DNA from: Saturnia japonica
Taxonomy: Eukaryota > Arthropoda > Insecta > Lepidoptera > Saturniidae
Direction of reading: 5' to 3'
Assembly: GCA_033032175.1 (NCBI GenBank)
Contig: CM065320.1
Location: forward strand, 13,473,413 to 13,537,412
Length of the DNA stretch: 64,000 nt
Position numbers and translations under genes: made by a program. The notes beneath the pieces are model-generated. The model worked only from the letters and a program-made list of their open reading frames with translations. It was not told the DNA's origin and searched no databases. Positions 55,096-64,000 of this stretch are shown one piece after another. Each line of letters opens with the position of its first letter. The first letter of the stretch is position 1.

Positions 55096-56879
55096 CTATA
55101 AATATTTATTTTAAGAGATAGAGTAGGCAACTACAATAGAATCGTATTTAGCTTTATGAAATATAATTTTGTTTTTTATATTAACCTGACGCATTTTAAG
55201 CATTTTCATACGACCGAATATTGCATGCCGCGTGGAAAATTCCATGTCACTGAAAGTATTCGGCATTTTGTGTTAATATCACCAACGCAGAGGCATCTCT
55301 CGACTGAGGCATTTCTACCAACGCTTTATTATATGCATACGTGTAGCTAGCATTTCATTTCTGCTTTTGCCAGCACATAGACTTTTTCGGCTTTATCAGT
55401 TCAATAAAAGTATAATGCCACTTAGGTTAATACTCTAAATAACGTTACTTGGGTTATTTAAATGATTTATTGTGTTTCATTATTGCTTTTTCCAACACAT
55501 TAAAACTTTTTTGGCTTTACTAGTTCAGTGGCCGTGGTAGAAGAAGAATCATGGACAGAACACATTTCGAAAGTGATCGATCAAAAATAGTGAAGAGCGT
55601 GAGGCACGATTAACTGGTTACCCTCAGTACCTATCACGCTGCTTCTCAGGAATCCGAGACATTCACAAAGCACGAAACATATTTAAATTACCCATGATAA
55701 AGTTCAGAATTGTAAAAAACACATCTGCTTTTTTATCGCTGTTTATCATACACGGGCACGGACGAAGTTGCAGGCGCAGCTAGTTTAAATATTAAAATTA
55801 ATATTCGTATATATGAGATTAATAAACTCAAACACCGTTTGACTGATCACCACGAAAGTTGGTAGATTTAAATGTTTTGAAACGTTTTTATCCTTGAACG
55901 CGACAGTTGAGCGCTGTTTTTGAATATTAACCTACAGGAAAGGGTGGCAACGTCTTCGGGACCAACTATTAATAGGGGTTAAAGTATGAAATTGCAGTTT
56001 TATATAGAAAAGGTCAAACTTAAAAAGAAATGAAAAGTGTATATTTAATAGATTTATGTACTTTTGCTATTTTAAGGGAAGTTCACTGAGATGTCTGCTA
56101 TAGAAATCCTGGAGACGGGAATCGGTGAACTCGTTATCGGCGTCTTAAACCGCTTCATCGGATTTGAAATTTTTCCCCTATAATAAGCAAACCAGACTCG
56201 AGAAATCAGTTGGAGGAAGGACTCCTGAGTACGGTAGATGACAGAGAGCTTTCAGTCATCATTCCTGTAGTTTTGAAATATAATTAAAATAATAAAATCT
56301 AACAACTATTAAGTTTTATTAAATCATTTATTGTAACAGTATAAAAATATTTTATATACATTTTTAAGTATAAAATAGAATATTTACAAGACGTATTTGA
56401 ACAACTTACATTAATACATTCGCTTCTGAGCATTTAATTATTTTTGAAGGTATAGTTTTTTGTCGCGTTTAGTATAGGGTTAAATTAAGGGCGACTTGCG
56501 CAACATTTCATTTAACTCGCAGCAAAACAAAATTAGTTAATTATAATTAGCCTCATAAATGGACTTATCATAAATGCATTTAGATTTGAATAACATGAAA
56601 TTAGTGTAATTATCTTCTATTAGATACGAGTGAGAAATGTGGTAAAAGTGTTAATACCACGCTGATGGCCCTTATGATGTCTCTGTACTTTTATTCCCAT
56701 AATTTTTATTTTAAATCATAAGGAGTCACTTAAACGTGTTTAGCAGCCCTAAATAGCCATTTTTGGCTATTTAACTTTGACAGTTTGTCAAACATATTTA
56801 GCAACAAATTTTTCTTTGCGCAAGACGCTAATTTTATTTAAGAACTTTAAATGTGTATAGTCTTAGATTAATCATATTT
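55096..56879. other. AT-rich DNA with a two-copy local repeat
   Basis: 55348-55410 and 55470-55530 share ACTTTTTCGGCTTTATCAGT-like and CATTTCTGCTTTTGCCA-like blocks, about 120 bases apart. 55745-55785 is a repeat end (CACGGGCACGGACGAAGTTG). AAATAGCCA/TGGCTATTT at 56751-56772 is a perfect 9-bp hairpin with a four-base loop. Confidence 0.45.
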
Positions 56880-57240
56880 AAAAGTGTAACGCAGGTCGCC
56901 CTGAGTGTTGAGTGAGTGTTGCCAGTGATAACTTATGATACTGAAACGTGGTCACTAACGATGGGTCTGATAAGAAAGCTCAAAGCTATTCTCGGAGTTA
57001 CTCTTCGTGATCGAATCAGAAATGAAGAGATCCGCAGAAGAACTAAAATCACCGACATAGTTCTCAGAATTATTAGACTTAAGTGGCAGTGGGCGAGGTT
57101 CATCTATCATAGAACAGATAGCCAATGACGCTGTAGAGTTCTAAAGCGTTGAGCAAGATGGACCGACCTAAAGAAGGTTGTAGGAACCCGCCAGATGCAA
57201 GCATCGCAGGACGATCGTAGCAATTTTTGAACAGTCTTTT
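56880..57240 (+). mobile_element. RTE-type LINE 3' fragment, degraded
   Basis: From about 56913 the frame reads LPVITYDTETWSLTMGLIRK, then LGVTLRDRIRNEEIRRRTKI and LKWQWARFIYHRTDSQ, the same C-terminal domain as at 18531-19125. It lacks the segment between the 'KLK' and 'AMLGV' blocks. Later parts (ARWTDLKKVVGTRQMQA) are out of frame and end near 57220. A short ATGGATGG tract follows at 57258-57280. Confidence 0.8.
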
Positions 57241-58379
57241 GTCTTTTGGCTGAATGTATGGATGGATGCATGGATGGAACATTGAGAGTTGCGCACGCAT
57301 CTTGTAACGGAAGTGCGTTATGATGAAGTTAGACATCACAATGATGACAATTTGTATTCTTTTGCTGATTTTTTTTAAGTTTGTAAAAATAATTTAACAT
57401 TGTTAAATGCGGTTGCCATTGTTGACTCGCGTGATACAATATATGGGAGTTGTATTATTATGACAAAGAAGTATAACTTCTTACGTGCGTACAATTTTTT
57501 TTAACAATGAATTAACATCCTTTTTCCAGACACCTAAAATATAGAAGCAAAATTTCATCTTTAAATATAATTTAAAAAATTTAAAATGAAAATTTAACCT
57601 TGTTTGGTTGCCATCACAATACGTCATGTTCACGTTGTGATAAATGTCGCAAAAATCTCAAGTTACGTGGAAATTTGAACACTGCGGAAACAATTTTAAA
57701 TTGTACATGACATTTTCGTCTTCTGTATTCGTATAATATTTTATAATAAGAAAAGTTAATAGGTGGATAATATAATAAGTGTTATATGTTTATATACAAG
57801 ACAACACATTTGTGACACAAGTGAATACTTCTTTAGGCACATTGGGCACTTTTGGGATTGGGGAAAAGCACTGAAATCGCATAACATATATATAGATGTG
57901 TCCATCATACTTCCTAAATAAGAAGTTTCAAGTTGTGACGTGTAGTCCTACGACTGAGGGTTTTTTCCTAAGTTCTACAATAACACTCAAACTTTAAAAA
58001 ATACATTTTTTATAATTGCACAGCAAAGTGACTGCACTGTGCCTCGTGGTATACTCAGTAAAATCCAAAAACAAAGGCGATAATCTCGAGGTCGGCCACC
58101 CATCGACAAATCGTACCCACAAGGGATTTTTTCAAGATACACAATTAATTCATTTTAATATTAAAACTCCTATCGGCTGGCGATGAAGGATAATATTGTG
58201 AAGAATCACATGAAAAATATTATTTTAGTTTCATCGTTCGAAAATACTAGTATGTCATGGCAAGTAGATAATCCTTCGATGCTCATTTAACCTTACTGCC
58301 ACTTCAGACCTGTCTCACTACACGTCTAACGCTTTTTTTAAATACTAGCAAGGCAAAGAGATATTGCTTTACTTGCTGG
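57241..58379. other. AT-rich DNA, nothing recognised
   Basis: Apart from the ATGGATGG tract at 57258-57280 there is no coding or repeat signal. Confidence 0.4.
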
Positions 58380-58640
58380 TAATCACAGTGCAATCCAACA
58401 TGATCAGCGACCAATAAGGGAACTACAATCTATCGTCAATTATAACTGTCATGCTGACCTGCTCAAATGTCTCTTCACGTTATGTTTGAAGGAATCTACG
58501 TTATAGAAAGGAGAGAACATCCTGGTCGGGAGTCAATTCCACGGCTTGATAATACAGCAAAGTTATGACGTAGAAAACTTTTTTGTTCGTGCCGAGATAG
58601 TGTTACCATAAAGCTGTCCGCAATGAATTCTATAATATTT
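58380..58640 (-). mobile_element. LINE ORF2 3' end (family I)
   Basis: CCTGCTCAAATGTCTCTTCA, AAGGAGAGAACATCCTGGTC, CCACGGCTTGATAATACAGC and ACCATAAAGCTGTCCG match the 10888-11170 copy in the same order. It is too diverged for an open frame. Confidence 0.62.
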
Positions 58641-58709
58641 AACAAATATTTGAGGTAAATATACTTCCCTTTTCACTTATTTGGGAGTACCAAATTTTTT
58701 AATAATTTT

Positions 58710-58900
58710 TTTTTACTACAAAGGTGCCAATCGAGCAAGGTAAGGTATCACTAGCGCGTTGCCAATCTTTAACTCCCATACTCCAAGGAGCTCTGGATAC
58801 CACATTCACCGCAGAAACACAACACAAGTTTATTTTTAGCTGCGATCTTCTGTATGGTGGAGCTATTCCACCAGTAGGACTGCCCCATGTAAAGATAAAT
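58710..58900 (-). mobile_element. LINE 3'-end repeat (family F)
   Basis: On the minus strand the blocks GGGGCAGTCCTACTGGTGGA, CAGAAGATCGCAGCTAAA, TTGTGTTGTGTTTCTGC and TTGGCAACGCGCTAGTGATA repeat the family F order. It lies head-on beside the family I piece at 58380-58640. Confidence 0.62.
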
Positions 58901-59352
58901 CTTTAAAAAAATATATTTAAACTACCTCTCTTCAGCCTTCTTACCAACAGACTAGTTTGCTATATATTCTTCAAATAACTGATTAGATAATCTCAGGCAA
59001 TACGCAAAAGTACTAAAACAGAAATTTTCGATACCAAATAACCTTCAATATCTCATACAACTACACGATTTATATAAATACTATTAAAATTACTACTTAA
59101 AATTAAACTTAAAGAAATTATATACATCGTATTTACCATATTTACACAAAAAAATAGCTATAAAACTATGTTATGATTCTAGTTTAGATTGACTAGTATT
59201 TCTCGAACAATCTTCTGACTCTTCACTTTTCACGTTGTCCCTTAGCGTTGGACGAGCTGAAAATGAGGTCAAAGGTTATTAAAAACATTATCCTTCTAAA
59301 TTGTTTAATCATAAACTTATTAGTAGTCAAATAGAAAATTACGTATTAATAA
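58901..59352. other. AT-rich DNA, nothing recognised
   Basis: No coding or repeat signal was found. Confidence 0.4.
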
Positions 59353-59712
59353 AAACTAGCGATCGCCTTAAGGTAGAAATTCGACTAGCGACTTTTTTTT
59401 ATAGACTATTTTCTGTTTGGCATTTACAGTATTCATAAACAATGAGTATTACCTACATCACTTGCTGTCACTTTTCGTTGAGTGACATAGTCAATATTTT
59501 TGGGGGTCTAAGTTCAATGGCACCGGTCGGGTTAGGTTTCGCAGTATTAGTTTATTTTATTTAATATATTAGTAACAGATATTATAGATAAATTTTAGCT
59601 TTCTGCACTTCTTCTCCATATAAACTTTAACCATGGCAAATCTCACAGTCTTCCGTGCACGTAATACGCTTAAAAAAGGGTAGAAAATGTTTGCTTCACG
59701 TATTAATATATA
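59353..59712 (+). repeat. Family B element, full-length reference copy
   Basis: It begins ACTAGCGATCGC and ends ACGTATTAATA. It is non-coding and about 360 bp long. Three other copies are in the window. The start resembles the CTAGCGACCC motif of other lepidopteran repeats, and there is no evident terminal inverted repeat. Confidence 0.68.
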
Positions 59713-59714
59713 AA

Positions 59715-59880
59715 TATCTAGGCGACCGAGCTATGCTTGGTGTCTTATAAACAAAAAAGAAAAACACGTATCTAGGTAAACTTGGAATGTAAAACATTAT
59801 CTAAATGCAAAGTTTCATCGAAATCGTTGGAGCCGTTTCCGAGAAACCAATTATATATACATACAAGAATTGCTCACTTA
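59715..59880 (+). repeat. Interspersed repeat (CGACCGAGC type)
   Basis: TAGGCGACCGAGCTATGCTT starts it, and AAGTTTCATCGAAATCGTTG, GAGCCGTTTCCGAGAAACCA and AATTATATATACATACAAG end it. The minus-strand relative is at about 50035-50475. Confidence 0.5.
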
Positions 59881-60359
59881 ACATAATAAGGTGATAATCT
59901 GAAGGATTTCATAAATTTCTTATTATTGACCTATGTAAGTAAGCAAATTCAAAACCTTACTCAAACTGCGACTCTATGACACAAGTATAAGTAAATGCAA
60001 ATCAGAAAACCGTTTTTCAACCACAGTTTGCCTCAAAACAAAGTAGACACCACCAATTTGATCGAGTTTTTTTATATGGAAATAGATGAATTAAGAATAA
60101 ATTGATGATCATTCCTCGTTTGCCTTGACCATGGCCAAAGCTCATTACTGTCTTATTAACACTCACCGAAAATTTTAAGGAGTATTTTCTCTATGCCATG
60201 TAAAGGCGACTCGAACGTGATGCATAACATCAATGCGAGGACAAAAGTTAGAACAATATGGGAAACCGCTGTTGCCATCTGGAAAAATAGACGTAATTCA
60301 TTTATTAATAATATATTATTACTTAAAGTAAGATCCTAATATTAATATTATATCATAAT
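59881..60359. other. AT-rich DNA, nothing recognised
   Basis: No coding or repeat signal was found. Confidence 0.4.
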
Positions 60360-60580
60360 ATGGTTTTTGTATCGTTATAGGTTTAGCCTTGTGGCCATAA
60401 TCTTACCTGATCTTAAGTGATGATATGGCCCAGGATGGTAGCACGCTAAGACTGGCTCTCTAGTACAGCTGCCGGAACACACCTATTAGTGTTTGGCGAT
60501 ACATTTTCAACTTGAGGGTGGTAGCTAGCCAGGCGGACATTAGAAAAAGAAAATATCGTGATGAACCATAGCATAGTGGT
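60360..60580 (-). mobile_element. tRNA-derived SINE body (family S1)
   Basis: Read on the minus strand, it runs GAAAATATCGTGATG-type start missing the tRNA head, AATGTCCGCCTGGCTAGCTA, CACACCTAATAG-type block, GAGAGCCAGTCTTAGCGTGC and a tail that gives AAGGCTAAACC. It abuts the LINE 3' end at 60580. Confidence 0.65.
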
Positions 60581-60960
60581 AGTGTTTTAGACTTAGTAAG
60601 ACTAATACAAGTTTTTTTAAGTAATAGTGTTAGGTGTTTTAACAAGATCCCGAAGCACATTACTGATTTCCCGGACAACAAGTTCAAGAACCATGTCAAG
60701 CTGGTTTTACTTTCAAAAGGTCATTTATAGGGTAGATCATTGTGTGAATAGTAGTGATGTCTGGAAGTGACTCCCTCTCTGTGCATCCAGTAAATTATTA
60801 TTATTGCACCTAATATATTATCAGTTGTACAGTTCAAAAAAAGGTAACCTCGATCAAGTTTCTTACCGGTTCTTCTCGATTACTGGAATATTTTCCGACC
60901 GGCAGTAGTGTTTTGACGTTCATAAGTGCCTTCTTATGGCCTAAAGTAAAGAAACAATTT
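60580..60960 (+). mobile_element. Jockey/CR1-like LINE C-terminus and 3'-UTR
   Basis: The frame from about 60637 reads NKIPKHITDFPDNKFKNHVK and ends at a stop near 60728. This resembles the C-terminus of CR1/Jockey-type ORF2 proteins ('..N.LP..I....FK..VK..L'). The following 230 bases match the minus strand of 48355-48500 and a shorter piece at 40063-40112, which defines the 3'-UTR of this family. Confidence 0.62.
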
Positions 60961-60969
60961 TTTTATTTT

Positions 60970-61150
60970 TTTATTTTGAGTGTATTTTCTAATGTCCGCC
61001 TATCTAGCTACCCTCCTTATATTGAAAAATTGTTTCCAATTAACTGTAGGTATGTTCCAGCAGCTGTACTTGTGAGCCAATTCCCTCACAAAACTTAGCA
61101 TAATCTTAGACCACATCGTCACTTAACATGAGATGAGATTGTTGTACACG
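60970..61150 (+). mobile_element. tRNA-derived SINE body (family S1)
   Basis: AATGTCCGCCTATCTAGCTA, GGTATGTTCCAGCAGCTGTA, CTTGTGAGCCAATTCCC, ACCACATCGTCACTTAACAT and GAGATGAGATTGT follow the S1 order, more diverged than the other copies. Confidence 0.6.
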
Positions 61151-61689
61151 GTAAAACTTTTTTTTTTACTTGTTAGAGTTCAGCAAGTTGTAAACGAGTT
61201 GTACATATTACATCGATATATCTTGTAACTATCTAGATTCAGATCAGCCCAATAAATTAACTTGGTCCTAACGGGAAACCTTGACAAGAGGGTTGAAGAT
61301 CTTAGTCAACAGCGGACCTCTTCGAAATTTCGATTGTCTGACATAAAATTGATAAAACGTGCTCGTACTTTACAAGTACAAAAAACTTCAACAAAGACCC
61401 TAATTACGGAGTTTCACGAGGCTTTTCCTGTTCGAGACTTGAGAATATCGGGAACTTTCCTTTAGGAAATTGAAGGTGCTCTTAATTAATTGAGTCATTC
61501 TATAAGTCCGCCTACGTGGCCTAGTGGTCAAAAAAGAGAACCCATAATATAAATATTGCACAAATCTTGAATTTAATTTAGATAAAAAAATATTTCATTA
61601 AATTATTGTTATTATAATATATCATCTACACGCCTAATAAAAATATAACTAATAAAAAATTAAACATTTTCCAAGGCGTATTAATAACT
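61151..61689. other. Unassigned DNA
   Basis: A 67-codon plus-strand frame at 61262-61465 (NLDKRVEDLSQQRTSSKFRL) has coding-like composition but no recognised family. It may be a remnant of a transposon protein. Confidence 0.3.
61505..61545 (+). mobile_element. SINE tRNA-head remnant with A-box-like string
   Basis: CTACGTGGCCTAGTGGTCAA resembles the A-box end of tRNA-derived SINEs. The B box does not follow. Confidence 0.35.
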
Positions 61690-61950
61690 ATAAGCTATTT
61701 TAACCCCCGACACTAAAAGAGAGGTGTTATAATTTTAACGTGCGTATCTGTGCGTCTGTCCGAAGCAACGTAGATCATAAACGGCTGAACCGAATTTGAT
61801 CTAGTTTTTTTTTTTTGTTTGAAATGTGACTTGATCGAGAGTGTTCTTAGCTATGATTCAAGAAAATTTGTTCAATCGTTCGAAGATTATCAGCTCTTTT
61901 ATAGTTGATAAATAAATGTGAGTATTTTCATAGGTCAGATTTAGTCGAGA
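61690..61950 (+). repeat. Interspersed repeat of the 'ACCCCCGAC ... AAACGGCTGAACC' type
   Basis: The sequence opens with TTAACCCCCGACACTAAAAG and holds GTGTTATAA, a CTGTCCG stretch, AAACGGCTGAACCGAATTTG, a poly-T run and GAGTGTTCTTAGCTATG. This order is a widespread lepidopteran short repeat. It directly abuts the truncated 5' end of the R1-clade LINE. Confidence 0.5.
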
Positions 61951-61956
61951 TTTGGT

Positions 61957-63990
61957 TTTCAATATGAAACAGAAGAAATTTCACCCATTACGGAAGATCA
62001 GCTGTTCGAAGCATGTTCTAGTGTAGGGAATACAAAAGCTCCGGGCTTAGATGAAATTCTAAATATTGCACTAAAAGCTGCCATTAAAGCAGCGCCTGCA
62101 ATATTCCTTGACGTTTATAACAACTGCCTCACGGAAGGTACGTTCCCATCGATGTGAAAACAGCAGAGGTTTGTCCTCCTTCCCAAAGGAAAGAAACCTC
62201 CGGAAGATCCAACATCCTATCGTCCGCTCTGCATGTTGGATACAGTTGGCAAAATACTCAAACGTATAATACACAGGAGGATTGAAGCAGCAGTTGAACC
62301 GCTTCTTACCAGCAACCAATACGGCTTTCGGAAAGGACGCTCTACCTTGGATGCAATTAGCGTTGTCGTCAATACAGCTAAGGACGCAATCGCTGGAACC
62401 AGATGGAAGGGAGGTACGAAGAAGTACTGCGTGGTAGCAACGTCAGACAAAAAAAATGCCTTCAATTCCGCCAAATGGGATTGTATTATGAAAGCTCTCT
62501 ACGGAATGAAGGTACCAGGATAATTACGAAGGATGGTTGCAAGTTACTTTACTGACAGGATCCTAAAATATGACACAAAGACTGGTCTGAAAACATACAA
62601 AGTCACTGGAGGAGTACCCCAGGGCTCAGTTCTAGGCCCACTTTTGTGGAATTCCATGTATGACGGATTATTAAAACTAGAACTTCCAAAAGAAGTCAAA
62701 CTCGTGGCATATGCAGATGATGTGGCCGTAGTGGTCATTGCAAAGCATCTCGAAGAAATTACCTCCGCCATTGACGCTACCATCGAAAAGATTAGCCACT
62801 GGATGAACACAGTTGGACTGCAGTTGGCGGAGCACAAGACTGAGGCAGTACTTATTACTAGGAGGGAGCGGTTGGAAACCATCACACTACAAGTCGGAGC
62901 ACATGAAATCACATCCCAGCCGGCTCTTCGGTATTTGGGCGTTATGATTGATGCCCGACTCAACTTCAAGCAGCAGGCACAGCACGTGGGTGCCAAAGCG
63001 TCGGTGGTCAGAGCGACTTTATCAAGGCTGATGCCCAATATAGGATACCCGAAGCAGAGAAAGAGGGCGTTACTGGCGTCTGTAGTAACATCCGTACTCA
63101 CCTACGGAATCCCCATCTGGGCCGATGCACTTAAAATACAGGAAGCACGAAGGAAAATTGCACCAGTATATCGGTTGAGTGCTTTAAGAAATGCCAGTGC
63201 TTTTCGCACAGTGCTTGACGACGCTGTGATCGTTATTGTCGGGATGCTGCCAATTGAAGTACTAGCCGATGAACGGAAAGCCTTTACCACCGTAAAGTAA
63301 TGACTACATTGAGCCCTGGAGAACTTGGCACGACGGAACGGCTAAATAGCATACGACGATGGCAATCGAAGTGGGATACTAGTACAAAAAGCAGATGGAC
63401 CTACCATCTTATTCCACAAGCTGATGTCTGGTTGAACCGTAATCATGGAGAGGTCAATTACTACCTGACACAAATGATCTCTTGGACATGGGTGCTATCG
63501 GCCATACCTCTATAAATATAAAGCACGAGGTATTTCTAATGTGCCCGTTCTGCCCAGGAGTTAGTGAAGATGTAGAGCACGTGTTCTTTATGTGTCCTCG
63601 TTTCGGCCTGTTACGCAGTACCTAGGCAGAGGCGCTTACGAAGAAAATTTAGCCAGAGTCTTTGATAGAAGCTTTGCTTTCATCGGAGGCAGCATGGCAG
63701 GCGACAAGCGCTTTTGCGACGGAAGTTCTTCAGGAACTCCGTCGGTTGGAACGAAAGCGGTTGGAAAACAAAACCCTTGACATTAGCACGACGGAATATC
63801 AGTAGCTAGAGCCTCCCTCCACAAAGTAATGCCCAGCGGCGGTTCCGTGGAGGAAGAGGAGGTTGACGCCAGAGGAGGTTTTTAGCCGGTATGGGGGCAG
63901 TCGTAGCTTCGCGTCCGACATACCCAGGCTAGACCCTGATGATACGTAGAGTTTTTTTGTCCATACCTCTGGGAAAAAACACACACACAC
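61957..63990 (+). mobile_element. R1-clade LINE, 5'-truncated ORF2 and 3'-UTR, decayed
   Basis: Reverse transcriptase blocks follow in order: NTKAPGLDEI near 62028, PTSYRPLCMLDTVGKIL near 62210, NQYGFRKGRSTLDAI near 62315, a motif with the first catalytic Asp (SDKKNAFNSA) near 62446, GGVPQGSVLGPLLW near 62608, YADDVAVV near 62706 and ALRYLGVMIDARLNF near 62932. After a frame change there is a C-terminal zinc-knuckle-like CPFCPGVSEDVEHVFF region (63544-63600). In-frame stops near 62155 (a TGA where TGG is expected) and 62521, plus frameshifts near 63240-63520, show it is dead. The endonuclease and ORF1 are missing. The 3'-UTR (about 63800-63970) runs into an (AC)n tract at the window end. The clade call rests on the RT and knuckle motifs. 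Confidence 0.88.
62533..63300 (+). pseudogene. Longest open stretch of the R1-clade reverse transcriptase (255 codons)
   Basis: This frame starts after the stop at 62521-62523 and carries the RT palm motifs VPQGSVLGPLL and YADD, then the thumb region and the 'LTYGIPIWADAL' block. The YADD catalytic pair is intact. It is a fragment of the LINE ORF2, since a complete R1 ORF2 would be around a thousand residues and also carry an endonuclease domain. It is not an independent gene. Confidence 0.85.
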
Positions 63991-64000
63991 ACGCGAATCC

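Noticed and set aside
62544..63101. 185-codon open frame on the minus strand
   Set aside because: It is the antisense of the R1-clade reverse transcriptase, which has all the conserved motifs on the plus strand.

Overview
The window reads as nuclear DNA of a lepidopteran insect (butterfly or moth). It is strongly AT-rich and gene-poor, and is filled with old retrotransposon pieces whose protein remnants and 3' ends are of types common in Lepidoptera: RTE-type, Jockey/CR1-like and R1-clade LINEs, a tRNA-derived SINE, and many short non-autonomous repeats. The one cellular gene has a spliceosomal intron, a TATA box and an arthropod-style initiator. The species cannot be named from the sequence.

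The only intact host gene I can support lies at 46417-48812 on the plus strand. It has two coding exons (46481-46565 and 48673-48812) split by a 2.1-kb phase-1 intron. It encodes a 74-residue precursor of a six-cysteine CS-alpha-beta peptide of the defensin / cobatoxin-like type: a signal peptide, a short pro-segment ending in a furin-type RVRR site, and a mature peptide of about 32 residues. Its promoter has a TATA box, an initiator and a possible kappaB-like site. The intron is crowded with transposon debris, including a LINE 3' end that stops about 30 bases before the splice acceptor.

Layout: 1-5400, AT-rich DNA with scattered short repeats; 5419-5640, three 31-bp repeats each holding a TATA box, possibly an LTR promoter; 6090-11300, LINE and SINE fragments; 12095-12947, a GC-richer block flanked by about 165-bp direct repeats (TRIM-like), with a further copy at 37424-37610; 13730-17400, repeats; 17515-17810, a minisatellite with an 85-bp higher-order period; 18490-19400, an RTE LINE nested in another repeat; 21297-21466, a GC-rich near-perfect inverted repeat; 22000-31600, AT-rich DNA with repeats; 31608-32884, a Jockey-like LINE bounded by a 7-bp duplication; 33250-37610, repeats, MITE-like elements and GC-rich islands; 37620-46380, AT-rich DNA with SINEs; 46400-49003, the defensin-like gene; 49000-61950, repeats including a 62-bp tandem array; 61957-64000, the 3' half of an R1-clade LINE ending in an (AC)n tract at the window edge.

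No operon, CRISPR array, complete transposon or second multi-exon gene is visible. All family assignments rest on motif recognition and on comparing copies within the window. Boundaries are approximate unless given as exact.
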